Below are positions 12,344 to 24,935 of a DNA stretch of 64,000 nucleotides, piece after piece. The position numbers and the translations under genes were made by a program. Below the pieces are notes generated by a model. That model saw only the letters and a program-made list of their open reading frames with translations. It did no database searches and had not been told where the DNA came from. Position 1 is the stretch's first letter; each line of letters starts with the position of its first letter. Where the stretch lies: NCBI RefSeq assembly GCF_030272615.1, contig NC_081406.1, positions 189,623,391 through 189,687,390 on the forward strand, written 5' to 3'. The stretch comes from Cryptomeria japonica (taxonomy: Eukaryota > Streptophyta > Pinopsida > Cupressales > Cupressaceae).

Positions 12344-12808
12344 TAAAATATTTTCATATCTTATGGGAATATTTTTCTTCGTAAATAAAATTCCATCCCA
12401 TGTTCTTACCTATCATTTCACTTCATTTTGCCGTCATTTTTTGTGCAACTGCAGGTATGTGTACATTGTGTTTTGTTTTAATTATGCATTTATTAGTTCA
12501 TTATGATTATATCATTTTTAAATCCACTCCACTCCCCGAAATCTTGTTAGCTTGTGTGGACACATGCTAGGTTAAGTTGGGGGGGTGCTTTATGGTTCGA
12601 TTTCCAAAGTGAATGATTATCCATCCTTTTTGGTACTCCGAATTGATTTCTTTCCATCATTGCTTATCATGCTATTATTTCACGCAAGAGAATAATAATT
12701 TTTGCTGCCAAAATTGAGATATGTATGGGAATTTCAATTTAGAAAGTCTATTAGATATTTTGGTCTTTTGTTTCTTAGCTGCAGAATAAAAAAATAGCAG
12801 AGTAAGAG
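12344..12808 (+). other. Non-coding spacer between integrase and extra ORF
   Basis: No reading frame of note. It contains TAGGTTAAGTTGGGGGGGTG at about 12,570-12,589, a G-run resembling the element's own 3' polypurine tract. It could be an internal polypurine-like site. Confidence 0.5.
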
Positions 12809-15179
12809 ATGGGTGGTGATCCAATTCGCCATGAGCCAATGGTTCATGAAGTGTTGCTGCAGAATGTTCTTTGTGAGAATTATTTTAGACACCACGACTT
12901 GCTGGATTACTTCTTGAAAATCAGAGATTATAAAGAAGAAATTGCATCAGAATTTATGCATTCCTTTAATGAAGGAGAAGCTACAGTTAAAGGCTTGAGG
13001 GTTATTGCTACGGAGTAGCAAATAGAAAAAGTAACAGGGTTGTCATAGGAAGGAGAACTATTTCCAGAATCAAAAGATGCAAGGAGTGCTAGGGCAAAGT
13101 TCACAATTCCCACGAATGGACCCCTAATGGTTGACAAACAAGGAACTAGAAGGGTTTCTCCGCCAATAGAGTGGCCTCAGGTAGCTTTGTATGTTATGAA
13201 ATACATTACATGTGAGGGGCGATAGTCAAATCTGCATTCACCTTATTTTAAATTACTTATTCATCTATGGCATGGCCAGCGAGTGAATGTTCCTAATTTC
13301 TTATACCACCTCATTTTTACAAGCACTAAGGAGACATGAAAAAATGGAAATCGCTTTGTTAGCCATCATGGATTGGTTAAGTTGCTTGTACAATGGTCCC
13401 TGAGAGACGTTTCACAAATGGAATGGGGCGTATTTGAGGATATGTTACAGTTTAGGATTGAATATGCCCCTATTGTAGAGAATCCACCGATTGAAGAAGA
13501 AAATGTAGCGGAACCCTCTTCCCCCATAGTTGTTGAAGACGAGGATTTGGTTGTTGTTGAAGGAGCCATGGTTATTATGGAGGAAGAGATGGTGGAGGCA
13601 AATATGGAACAACCCTCTACTTCTCTTCAAAGAGATTCATCAGTTCCTCGAAGAAAAGGGAAGGAGTTGGAAAGGGATGAAATAGATGAAGAACCCATGG
13701 CCCAGACGCAGGTAACTCAGATTCCTCCTACAACCAAGAGGCATAGGACAAAAAGAAAAACTCTTGCAGCCACTCCAAAGGTTTATGTGAGAAGAACATG
13801 TAGTAAGACATGAAAATCTCATCCTAAGGGCAATCTGATAGAGGTTATTACAGTGAAAACTTCAGAAGAAGGAAGCCCTGCAGATATTGAAATTCAAGAA
13901 GAAGGAAGCGCTGTGGATGATAGACTAGCAAATCTTGCTTTTGTGGCACAAAAACTTGAAGAAACTGTTGGAAATATTTCTCATCAGCCTAAAGAAATTG
14001 TTGGAGATATTCCTGAGTAGTTTGAAGAGATTGTTGGAGACATTCTACAACAGCCTGAGGAAAATATTGGAGAGATGCCAGCACAGATTGAGGAGTTTAT
14101 TGAGGAAATCCCACGGTCTAAGGTAGCACCTATTAGACCTCCTTCATCCCTAAGTAGTTTATCTATTGCTTTAACATTTTATAGACAATGGGAAATAGAA
14201 AGGGCTAGGTTGCAAGGGATTATTGATAAACAACAAAAAGAAATTGAAAAGAGAGATAACAGAATTGAGGAATTAGAGGCTAAGGTAGAAATAATTGCTG
14301 GTATGGTTGCTGAGTCGATGCAGTGTAGGTCACCTCCAAGGGTTTATGTAGTGCACTTGAAGGAGCGGTATTTGAACTTCAAACTGAACCACATTATTAG
14401 GGACCTTAGCCCCTCCTTAGAAACACCTGAAGAATTCTTTTATGCTTACCAAACCTCTCCACCGGCTGTGAAGAATTTTCTATCTGAATTGTACTTACAT
14501 AACTATGTTGTACCCTCAGACAGTGAGTGGAACCCTTTATTGTATGTCGGGGATATCCATATCAAAGCTTTAATGTCATGGATCCAAAATGAGATCATCA
14601 TGGGGGCACAAGCCAAGGAATATAAAAAATTAGAGTTTGACTGTCCATTACCATTAAGGAGAGAATCAAAAGCACCAAGAGTTCTTTATTATGAATGGTA
14701 GAAATTACTAGAAAGAGATGATGTTAGAAAATTAGTGCTTACAATGAGAAGAAATCTATTAGGCATATGAGCATTTGGTTCAGACTGATAGGACGGCTGC
14801 AATAGAAGGGTTAACTCAGCGCTGGAATAATTTACTAGAACAATTAAAGCAAGGTGAACCTTATTCACTATAGAATTTTCAAGTAGCCATGCAAAGAGCT
14901 CCTAGATATATACAGTTGGGCAGGGAGAAAGCCAACAATTGGCTACCATTGATCTTTCATCCCCCAATCCTTATGTGGCCGCTTTTGGCATGTCAGCCTA
15001 CAGAACAGAACTATGATGCAATCACAGAAGAATCAACTAGATGGTCCAGGCTAAAAAAAATGAAAGGATTTTATTGGAACTTGGCTTCAAGGGGGACAGG
15101 TCAGGGCACCATTGGTGATTTGAGAGTTACTACAAGAGTCATAAATTTTCCTTTTTTTGTAGGATCAACAAGCTCTTAA
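12809..15179 (+). pseudogene. Extra ORF between pol and 3' LTR (broken, unknown function)
   Basis: A single decayed gene of about 790 codons, first in one frame to 14,703 and then, after a frameshift near 14,755, in another to 15,179. It opens MGGDPIRHEPMVHEVLLQNV. The first third has a folded-domain look (LDYFLKIRDYKEEIASEFMH, later VALYVMKYITCEG). The middle is acidic and carries a degenerate repeat around EEIVGDI (about 13,985-14,100). A coiled-coil-like stretch follows (KQQKEIEKRDNRIEELEAKV, about 14,225-14,290), then a conserved-looking tail. In-frame stops lie at 13,016, 13,046, 13,223, 13,337, 13,811, 14,018, 14,699 and 14,871. The position is that of env-like ORFs in Athila-type elements, but no signal peptide or membrane segment is visible, so I do not call it env. 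Confidence 0.7.
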
Positions 15180-15191
15180 AGTTGGGGGGCA
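15178..15191 (+). other. Polypurine tract of the gypsy element
   Basis: AAAGTTGGGGGGCA directly precedes the 3' LTR start TGATAAG, where plus-strand DNA synthesis would be primed. Confidence 0.8.
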
Positions 15192-16454
15192 TGATAAGTT
15201 GAGACTTTGTCATGTTTTTATCATCAAAACTCTTAGCTTTTTGACATCTTTTAGTTTGCCTAGTAGTAGTGATGTATTGTAAATTGACTATATGTATTCC
15301 ATGTGTTAAACCTGAACTTATGAAATCATGTTTGAACTTTGTCGGTCTATTCCTACAGCCAAGCCATTTATTCCTGCAACCATGTGATTTGTTCCCATTG
15401 CTATGCAGATTATTTAGGATAATATCATATGTGAATTAATAGATATGTTAATTAAATAAAATGTGTATGTATGTCCTTGTATGTTGTTTTTGTTAAAGTG
15501 CAAGTAATAAATGATATCGCGGTGGATATTCTCCTTTCACACCTGAAGAAGGAAAGATCATGTAAGAGATAACTAAAGATCAAACTGAAGAGGAGTTGAG
15601 TGAGCGCAAGGTATGACATAGGCAGAGCAGCCAAGCAACACTACTAAAGTCTAACTTTAGTGGGTATTGAATTTGCAAAACACCACCGCGACATGCAAAG
15701 ACTGTGATTCAATTTAGATCCATGATTCCTATAGCCAAGCTCTAGTTATCTTCTTTAATTAGTCAATCATCCACCTCTTCTTCTAGGTGTGATTTGTGTT
15801 GTCTATTGTATTTGATCTTCTCTTTATTAATAAGCTCTTCCTTTTTCTTGGAGGTTAGACAAAAGAGAAAGAAATAGAGCAGAGGATTTTTAATAAGCAT
15901 TCTTAAGTTTCTTTTCAAATATATATAATCACTTTCCAGAAGCAATAGATAAAAATTATGTTGTTTTGATCCGTTAAAGGTAGTTTTCTAGAAGCTTGAT
16001 ATCACTCATCCAAGGGGGGCCACTTGGTGAGTGATCCTGTGTGTGCTCATTGAAATTCGTTTTTCTTTAGTTGTAGTAGAAGTTCTTGCTTTGACTATTC
16101 CTACAGCCACTAGAAACAGATCTACTGACTGTTCCTATAGCCAAGCCAAAACAGAGTAATTTTTGTTATCTATATTAAATCTTTCCAGCATTATTTTTAT
16201 AAGTTTTTCTTGTAGCCTTTCATAATTTCCATTCTTGCCTTTCCTTTTCGCATAATGTTAGTTGTTGTAGTAATGCAGAATAGCCATTGAAGGAACTTAG
16301 TGCATATATCATGTAGACCCATTTCAAGTACTACATCCCTGGGTTGATAACTAAATGAACACTAGCCATGAAAATAGTAACTTTACTAGATGAATGTCCA
16401 AACTTCAGGTTGAGACTTTAGTTAGAGTTATTATTATTATTGTTGGAGTAGACA
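15192..16454 (+). repeat. 3' LTR of the gypsy element
   Basis: It begins TGATAAGTTGAGACTTTGTC and matches the 5' LTR along its length with roughly 5-7% differences. I place its end at GTAGACA (16,454) because that gives a CA terminus followed by ACAAC, a near match to the CCAAC before the 5' LTR. The end is therefore inferred. Confidence 0.85.
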
Positions 16455-16459
16455 ACAAC

Positions 16460-18489
16460 CATGCTCAGCCCAGGGATACAATTTATACAACCTCCACAAC
16501 ACTATCATATTTTTTCCCATGCTATGTAATATACTTACTTACAACATCGAGTTGTCATAGTGTTGCCATTTTTAATCCCCATGGTATATATATTTTACAA
16601 CACCCTTAAGCCATCATAGTGTTTATCATGTTATGTAATTAACAAAAATATATGTATGCCTAAAATATTCAAGGACATTCTATAGTGCAATTCATGTTAC
16701 CAAAATTATCGAAGTTCCTATATTCATTATTTATTCATGCAACAATAGAGAATATATGCATCAAACACCCAAATGAACTTTCTAGTGTTGTAATTTATCT
16801 CAAACAAGCAGTATACACATGTTATGACACCACAATATTTCATATGTTTCCCCATGAAACTCATACATGATTCATCCCTTATTTGATCATGCAAATAGAA
16901 TAAAAATACACCTTTCTTTTTTAATAAACATATAGCTACATATAAGGATAAATGCCTGAAATTAACCCATATTTCTCTTTCATGATTGTAATGGCTTTAA
17001 AGAAAGACCTTATCCAACCATCATCTACACTACCCATTCTCACTACTAACATGTAAATGTAATACTTTTACAACTTTTCAAGAAATGTGAAGGATAAAAA
17101 CTTAAATTGCCTCATATTTTGTTTTATCATCCTTTCTTATTCTTATATGGACTTGTTTTCTCATATTCACTCCTTTAGTGAGTGGAATGTACTCCTTTAT
17201 TGCACAACCAAGTGGATGTACATCCTTGAACACAAACCTAATCTACATGAAAAACTTGGTATGATACCATATTCACACAAAAATAATAGCAATTATCTAT
17301 GTTGATTCCCAAATTAATTGATCACCAAACCCTAAAGGTATGCCAAGCCTTATGCTCAATTCTAAAGCTTGATTTGGACAACGGATAGGATTTAACCATG
17401 GAGGCTAACATCCCCTTCATTTTTGGCTTTGCAAAACCTTGGCAGGTGAACCATAATCTTCATCATTTAACAATATTGAACAATGATGGTATAGCAGATA
17501 AAAATTCATACATGATTCTTTGGGTTTGTTTATCTGAGACTTCAACTTAATATCTCTATTTTTTTTACCATGCACTGGCATGAAGTGAAATAGAAAAAAC
17601 TGAAAAATAAAACTTCTTTCAAAATATAAGTTGATTTTGATTATTATTTTGGGGCATGTAACAAATTGGTGCCTTGATCCTAGGGAAATGTTTATGCCTT
17701 GCATAAACATGTAAATGAATTAACCATGAAAGTCTACTTGTTGATCTTGATTGTTTATCGAAATCACAACAATGTATTCAACAAAATTTAATTTCTCATT
17801 AAGAAAACCCACTGAACACATTACACATAACCATAAAATTCCAATGACAAATCAAATATCCTTGATATATTGATTCATATGAAAAGGAGAAATACAATCT
17901 AGGGACAATTTCAACTATATAATTTTATTAAATTCTCTTCAAACAATTGAAACCAAATTTATAAAATGAAATTGCTACCAGTTGTCCATTGAAATAGCTA
18001 GACTTATACAAATTTTTGCCTTGCTCCAAAACTTAGTTCTTCCAAATCCTTCTTTATGGTCCTAATTTTCCTTTTATAGAAAAATAAGGGAGCACAAGCT
18101 TCAAACCATTTATATTTTTTAGTTATGAAAACAAGAAACTATCTAACTACCCCTTTTAATTACAAATAGATACAAAAATTATGATTGTTTGTTTCAAATA
18201 ACCTTTTTCATTGATCTGAAAATTTTCAAGTTGTTGACTTTGTTGATCATTGAAATTTAAATTCATTAAAAACTGATATTCCAATTTGATGAGGATGCAC
18301 AATCAAGTACACTCATATACATTGAAGCCCCAAAATGACACCTATGACCTCTGGGTTTGGCAAGGTTATATTTCTTATGAGTGAAACTTTGACTGCACAT
18401 CCCTCATAATACATCTACTATCAAACTCACAACCGACTCTTTAAAAAACTTGGAAAGAAACAAATTAGAAGAAACTTCAAAATTAAGAT
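16460..18489. other. AT-rich spacer, nothing recognised
   Basis: Short open stretches on both strands lack any domain-like composition. No terminal repeats or RNA genes seen. Confidence 0.5.
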
Positions 18490-19198
18490 ACTTTTTGTTC
18501 TCGCTAGTAGATGACATAGTCACTTGGCCATTTGTACTCCTGAAGTTGAGGCACATTCACCAAATGTTCATTCCATCTCTTGTCTAAATTCCTCTAGCTT
18601 CTATGACAAACTTTGTATATCCAATTTCTAGCACCACAACCCTATCTAGAATATGATTGAAGCTTTGTCTCCTTGTAGATGAGAAATTATCTTGGGAACC
18701 ATTTGATTTAATTATCCTACCCATTCCTTCAAGATTTTGACCTCCGCATCATCTTTCAATATCTCAAGGGTTGACCAATGCTTGAAGGTGTGAAAGAATT
18801 CAATTTTTGACTTTATTTTGTGTTCTCCAATAGACACATATTGAAACTCATCTATAACTATCTTCACCATCTTCTTTGTGGGATTTAAGGCCGATGGATT
18901 ATTTGGAGTTCGTTGAAGAACTTTACATAAAGTAAGAAAAAGTGTGGTGAGTAGGTGACCACTTCTCAAATAGAGGTTTCAATATTGGGAGATTACATTT
19001 TAATTGTTCTAGTGCTTGCAACAGAGTAGTGTAATATATGTACACATCATCAACTTTATCAACAACATGCTTCACCCAATAACTAAGATTCCTCTCCAAT
19101 ACTAAAACAACTTGATCTGTAACCCCTACCCTTGTAGACTTAACAAGCTCCTCTAATTCTCCAATCTTTCCTTCCCAGCTTTGCTTCATCACATTCAA
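18490..19198 (-). pseudogene. Decayed ORF of unknown function
   Basis: Reading down from 19,198 the minus strand gives a 91-codon open frame (MNVMKQSWEGKIGELEELVK, then LPILKPLFEKWSPTHHTFSYFM). In a shifted frame a second open part of 85 codons overlaps it (LLTTLFLTLCKVLQRTPNNP, then MVKIVIDEFQYVSIGEHKIK), with further pieces to about 18,490. The two overlap at 18,923-18,969, so they look like one gene split by a frameshift. The first part looks helical and acidic/basic, coiled-coil-like. I do not recognise the family. It may be an accessory ORF of an LTR element, as elsewhere in the window, but no flanking LTRs were found. Confidence 0.4.
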
Positions 19199-20766
19199 TT
19201 ATTCCATGGCAATCATGTAGAGATGTATAACATTCTAATTTTGCTAATAAAATGAAATACTCTTTATTCTTAAATAAACTCATAAATCCTCTAATAAGTC
19301 TATTTACTTCAACTATACTATCCTTAGCTCTACATGATCAATCCATTGATATCATAATAAACAAAAATTTCCACAAATCGAGATAATGATTATTTATTTG
19401 ATAAGGAAATATAAATAGTATTTCTACATATGGTCATTCATTTTATGCATCATTCAAGTCTACATTCAATACTTAGGCCTTCCAAATACCTTAAGTTCAA
19501 ATAACAAGTTTAATAAAAAGTAAAGGATGAGATGCATCCGTTTATCTTCAATGCAATCATTATAAATGAAGACGAGAACAAGATTTAGGTGCCTTTTCCA
19601 TCCAACCTTGAAGCTTATGCTTCCCCAGAATTCTTTTTCTATCAAGAATACCCGACCCTGTACGAATTGCTTAGCAAGAGGAATTCAATAGACAAGATAG
19701 AATCTGGAGCGTGCCTAGAATGATACATGCATTTTTTTTTATTCTATCTCTTTTAAGAAATAAACAAGATCATAACAAGGATATGGTAGAGAACATAAAT
19801 AAATAAATAAATGCATCTTTTTCAATGGTCAAAAAGTTACTCGATCAAGAATAATGCCATGCATAGCAATAAAATATAGTTTGGAAAAGAAAACTATTCT
19901 CTCTATAATTCTACATTCAGCACATGTCCCAAAAGGTAACTTTCCCCAAAACACATGCAAACATATTCTAACATTTATAGCTTCCTTTTTTTGTCCTTAT
20001 GATACCAGAAATATAATAAAAGACAATTTTTCATTTCACACATAATTTTGCAAATATTTTTTAAGCAAGGTGTAACACATGTATGCATATTTAGCATATA
20101 ACCGAATATAAATGCAAGGATAAAAACTAAGTACACATTCTTTTATTTCTCATAAAACTTAAAATAGAATATTTATCAATAACTAACACATCATTTTCTA
20201 GGGTTTATGTGTTTGATTAACTAGTTTCTATGTTTTCTATAATGAATAATACAATAAAAATATCTTCGTAATGCACCTACATCTAGATGACTTTCCAAAA
20301 TGGAATTTGATATAAACTAACATGATTTTATAAACATAAATATGATCCATATCTCTAATTCTTCTCTACATTATCATTCTAAATCAAATTATTCTCAAAG
20401 CAAATCGAACTTCTACTCTTTTAGATTAATAACTTAAAACATTGCTTGAAATAAGAGCCTACCTATGGATTTCAAAGCCAAATCTAAGATGTTCGCTACT
20501 AATTCTTCTTCCAAAATCTACTGGATGTGTTAATTTGTTGTGTTCTTTCTCAATTTCCTAATATTCTTCTTTTCTCTTTATTTCCAATTTTATCGTTGTG
20601 TGTTTCACCAAAACAACAGTCTTATTTACATTATTTTTCCAACTACAATTTCTCCTAGTTTCGGGCTCATATTCACCATATTGACTATGTCCTGTGCTAA
20701 ATACTTAGCACGTCATAGTTATTTCAGAAAGTGGAAACCAATATGTACCATGTATGCATGGCAATT
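19199..20766. other. AT-rich spacer, nothing recognised
   Basis: No domain-like ORF, repeat pair or RNA gene seen. Confidence 0.5.
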
Positions 20767-21521
20767 TAATGTAGTTAAGGTAGGGAGATTTAATGAAGGA
20801 CATCCCCACCTTGCAACCTATAACACAAAACACCAAGAAAGATACCGGCAATTGGTAACAAGTTACAAGATCTAATCGGTAAACAGGTAAAGAGCAACTT
20901 AGCCGGTAGAAGAAACACCCGATATAACTGATAAATAGATAAATCAATCACTATAACCATTTAATGAATTGCATAAGCCTTCAACAGCTACACACACTGG
21001 ACCGCAGCCCAAGATTACAAAACAATTCATACAACATAAATCTAATATCTGCAAATCTTCTGCTCGATGAATAAGCCTCTGGTAATAGTCTACCATGATC
21101 TGCACTAATCTGGACCTCAGTCCCTCTGGACTTCAGTCCCCCCAGACTAGAATCTCTCTGGAAACTACATCTTTGCTCGATCTATTCCTCCTATCTTTGT
21201 CCTCACAAAATGAATCTCTAAACTTTCCCTTTATACACATCCACAAGCGATAACAACTCGATCAAGTCGGCCAAAGACCAACCAGTTCATGATGAAATGT
21301 GTAAATGATAACATGTCGGCCCAAATCACCAAGAACATCTTCAAATGCATAAAAATTCACGCGGTCCTCTTGAAACATCAGACACAGCCCAAAATAACAT
21401 CCCTCAATTATCCACAAGTTACGAAAACCACTCGCAACCCGATTCATCTTTGCTCCATACACTGCAACACCAACTGGTAAGAACATACCAATATCGGTCT
21501 AATATCGGGATTGGTGTCTCA
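20767..21521 (-). repeat. 3' LTR (minus) of the TRIM-like element
   Basis: It aligns with 21,919-22,659 from AAGGTAGGGAGAT through GGATTGGTGTCT. On the minus strand it starts TGAGACACCAATCC. Confidence 0.8.
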
Positions 21522-21905
21522 CCAGGATCAAATCCAAATGCTGGTTTGAACTACTCTGGTGCTCTTGCATCAAACTCTTGGGGTTAATTGAAAAGTGAGT
21601 CCCATCACTTGATCTGGTTCAATGATCTGTTAGTAGGTACTTGCAACTGCCTCACGGGTTTGGCGGTCTGACTACAGATTTTGGTTGCCTCTCCTCGATG
21701 ATCTATCGGTCCACCCTGCATCCTGCCTTGGTTTGATGATTTGTTCTAGTCTCCACCCACTAACTGCCTCAAGCTCAAGCTCTAGGTTCAGCAGTCTTCT
21801 TGCAAACCTTGCACTATCTCACGTTCGACTATTTGAACAAGTCTACAAGCTGCCTCAACAACCAGTACACAATCAGGTTTTCTTCGATCAACAGTTCACA
21901 AACAT

Positions 21906-21918
21906 TCTTTGATACCAC
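21906..21918 (-). other. Primer-binding site of the TRIM-like element
   Basis: On the minus strand AGTGGTATCAAAG follows the LTR end directly, close to the initiator-Met tRNA site TGGTATCAGAGC. Confidence 0.6.
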
Positions 21919-22659
21919 TTAACGCAGTCAAGGTAGGGAGATCCAATGAAGGACATCCCCACCTTGCAGCCTATAACACAAAACACCAAGCAAGATACCG
22001 GCAACCGGTAACAGATTACAAGATCTAACCGGTAAACAGGCAATTTGCACCTTAATTGGTAGAAGCAACACCCAATATAACTGGTAAATAGATAAATCAA
22101 TCATCATAACCATTTAATGAACTACATAAGCCTTCAATAGCTACACACATTGAACCACAATCTAGGATTACAAAATAATCCATACAACACAAATATAAGA
22201 TCCACGGATCTTCTGCTCGACGAATAAGCCGTTGGTAACAGTCTACCCTGTTCTCCACTGATTTGGACCTTAGTCCCTCCAGACTTCAGTCTCCCAGAAC
22301 CAGAATCTCTCTAGAAACTACATCTTCTCTCGATCTCTGTCCTCCCAAAATGAATCTCTAAAATTTCCCTTTATACCAAATGCAAGCGATAACAACTCGA
22401 TCAAGTCGGCCAAACACCAGCCAGTTCATGATGAAACATGTAAATGATAACATGTCTGCCCAAATCACCAAGAACATCTTCAAATGCATAAACTTCATGC
22501 GGTCCTCCAGAAACATCAAAAACAACCCAAAACAACATCACTCAACGATCCATAAATTATAGAAACCACCCGCAACCTGATTCATCTTCGCTCCATACAC
22601 AACAAAACCAACCGGTAAGAAGATACCAATATCAGGCCAATACCAGGATTGGTGTCTCT
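21919..22659 (-). repeat. 5' LTR (minus) of the TRIM-like element
   Basis: Second copy of the repeat. Its outer end reads AGAGACACC on the minus strand, where the other copy has TGAGACACC, so the terminal TG appears mutated. Confidence 0.8.
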
Positions 22660-24712
22660 TCCTTAACTCCTTCGAAACCTCAATCGGATTCTCTAACTCC
22701 TGACTCTCTTTGTTTCTCTTCCTTTGCTTCAGATTTGCACATTGTCTTTGCTTACTTCTTTCTTTCTTCTGTAACTCTGATTTGTTTCTGCCACAAGACT
22801 ACATCCGGTGTGTCACCATATTCAAAATCCTTCCCTATGTCAAGAGGACAATCCAAAATCAAAAGAAATCAGTCATGAAATAAATCAAAACCATTTTATC
22901 CTACCCAATTTTTTATGAAGACTCCACCTATCAAGAATCTTATGATTATCCCCTCATTCTTTTCTAATCCACTCATAATAACACCCTTGTTTTGCAAGAG
23001 CAAGATTTTATTTCAAGTACCATCCAACATCCACCTCCTAAACAAGATCCCATTATCATTTCTCCTAGTCTCCCTCATGATTCCAATACACAAGTTGTTC
23101 ACGAACCCCTTATCAATGAAATCACCAATCCAGATCATACTACATAGGACAACTTGTCAACAATTGTATGTGCACTATCATCAAATGTCAAATGTCATGA
23201 CAAAAACAAGCATAACACCAACTAATGAAATCAACACCCATATTGTTACATCATCTTCTTCAAGCACAAGCATTACACTATCTAATGAGATCAACACTTG
23301 GTTGGCTTCATCATACTCTTCAAGTGCATCAATAAAAACAAACATAGCACCCAATCATGTCACAAATTTGAAACCAAAATCTATTTTCCTCATACACCCA
23401 CACTTCAAAGACTAGGGGCAAGAAGGTCTACCACAACTGGATTGGTTTGAAAATAAGGAGGCTATAGCAGAAAATGTACATGAAAGACTCCCGATTGAAT
23501 ATCCTATTGAAAAAGATAGGTTCATCCAACTCTTCAAACAAAGACCAATAAATTATCTACACAAAGTTCATACCAACTCAATAACAACATGCACCTAAAA
23601 AGATATTACATCTAAGGGTGGGTTCATTTCAAGTTTTTAGTACTAAATTTGCATATTTCCATTTCAGGGTGCATCACAATTGCTTGCATATCTCCATTGC
23701 ACAACATATAGCTGAATATCATTATTACTTTCTCATATAGTTGCATCAATAAAAACATGATGATTGTCTAAGTTATTCACCTGTCTGCACTGAAAGGAAC
23801 GAAGGTTGTCTCATTTCCTAGATACTTGTTCATGAAGTCTTTATGAGGCCTTTAGTCATTCATCTTCAACGCCACATTGTGATTAAGCTTTATCCTTGGT
23901 TGGTTAGAAGTTTCACTATCAGGTCTTGTTACCCAAAATCTATCAATTTCTATATCTCACACATTAATCAAAAGCTCTAAGTCATTACAGATACCTAGTT
24001 GGTCATGTGGTTAGTGAAAAATCTAATATTCAGCTTCAACGTCATTGTAATTATCACACCCAAGTAGGTTTCATTACTTACAAGACAAGCCAAGAAAAAA
24101 AAGTGTTATGTCAATATTCATCTCAAAGTAAAATAAGCAATGATATATAACTAAAATATCATGTGCAATAAAATCTTGACTATGGGAACATGGAAGTACC
24201 TACATTAGGGCTATGAACGCTTGTTGGCAATGGAGCAATATTTGAGAGACTACAGTGCATAACCTTGTAAGAGCCCTAAAAGCTTGTTGGCAGCGAGGCT
24301 CTATCCAGGTTGCTTTTGAAGTCAAAATAACTCACGTAGCTAGCCACATAGGATTCCAAGGGTCTTTGATGGTTATAAGAGTAAGAATAAACTCAAATGC
24401 ACACACATGGGCAAAAGAAGATCAAAATTTTAAGAATTGATGGAGAAGTTTTCCATACCTCCATTCATAAATCTTGGTTACATAGTGTGTTAGGTTAGAT
24501 GGTTTAAGTCTTTTAAGAATGGATTGAACTCCTATCTCTAAAACGTTTCACACCTTTAATCCAATTAGTGCATTTCAGAATGAAAGACACACACTCATTC
24601 TTGTTCGAATAGGAACTGCATTTTTATCATGCATCCTGCATTAGCATAACATATAAAAAATCCATTGTCTCCACCACATTATGAAACATCATGTTATCAT
24701 TATAGGTCTGCA
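22660..24712 (+). other. Probable relic of the old gypsy-like element, no gene resolved
   Basis: A 166-codon open stretch at 22,915-23,415 is rich in Ser/Thr/Ile and low-complexity. I cannot match it to a family. At 24,200-24,300 a phrase around GCTTGTTGGCA appears twice. G-run-like CTTGGGGGCATAACTG at about 24,714 resembles a polypurine tract upstream of the repeat-rich 3' part. Assignment to the element ending at 34,669 is by position only. Confidence 0.3.
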
Positions 24713-24760
24713 TACTTGGGGGCATAACTGAAAAAATTCTAAAAATCATATAAAGTCCTT

Positions 24761-24935
24761 AAAAAATCAATCAAAAACATTCACAAAAAGTCATGAAAAA
24801 ATCAATCAGAAACATTCAGATAAAGTCCTGAAAAAATCAATCAAAAACATTCATGAAATGTCATGAAAAAATCAATCAAAAAAATTCACAAAATGTCATG
24901 AAAAATAAAAAACATTCACAAAATGTCATGAAAAA
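24761..24935 (+). repeat. 35-bp minisatellite, about 4-5 copies
   Basis: The unit begins AAAAAATCAATCAAAAACAT and ends GTCATG. Four units are regular and the last is shortened. Non-coding. Confidence 0.85.

Larger units (their letters stand above)
5097..16454 (+). mobile_element. Nearly complete Ty3/gypsy LTR retrotransposon with extra 3' ORF
   Basis: An 11.4-kb element in the order LTR, leader, gag, protease, RT, RNase H, integrase, extra ORF, polypurine tract, LTR. The domain order with integrase after RNase H identifies Ty3/gypsy. The protease reads DLGAS, the RT reads YMDD, there is no chromodomain, and a long ORF follows pol; these suggest the Athila/Tat side of the plant gypsy tree. 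In the first ~240 bp of the LTRs I count about 16 substitutions and one 3-bp indel, so insertion is not recent. The coding parts carry about 20 in-frame stops and at least four frameshifts. It cannot move autonomously. Confidence 0.93.
20767..22659 (-). mobile_element. Short LTR element with non-coding interior (TRIM-like)
   Basis: Two direct repeats of about 750 bp (20,767-21,521 and 21,919-22,659) enclose only about 400 bp. Next to the right-hand repeat the minus strand reads AGTGGTATCAAAG, a primer-binding site for initiator-Met tRNA, so the element runs on the minus strand with the right repeat as 5' LTR. The interior has no gag or pol. LTRs this long exceed classical TRIMs, so it could be a deletion derivative. 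I see no clean target duplication; the outer ends are approximate. Confidence 0.75.

Noticed and set aside
12809-15179. Retroviral-type env gene
   Set aside because: Correct position, but no signal peptide, cleavage site or membrane segment is visible.
22915-23415. 166-codon plus-strand frame as a gene
   Set aside because: Low-complexity Ser/Thr/Ile text with no recognisable domain and no start context; left as part of a relic.
24761-24935. CRISPR-like array
   Set aside because: Units are contiguous without unique spacers, and the window is plant nuclear DNA; it is a minisatellite.
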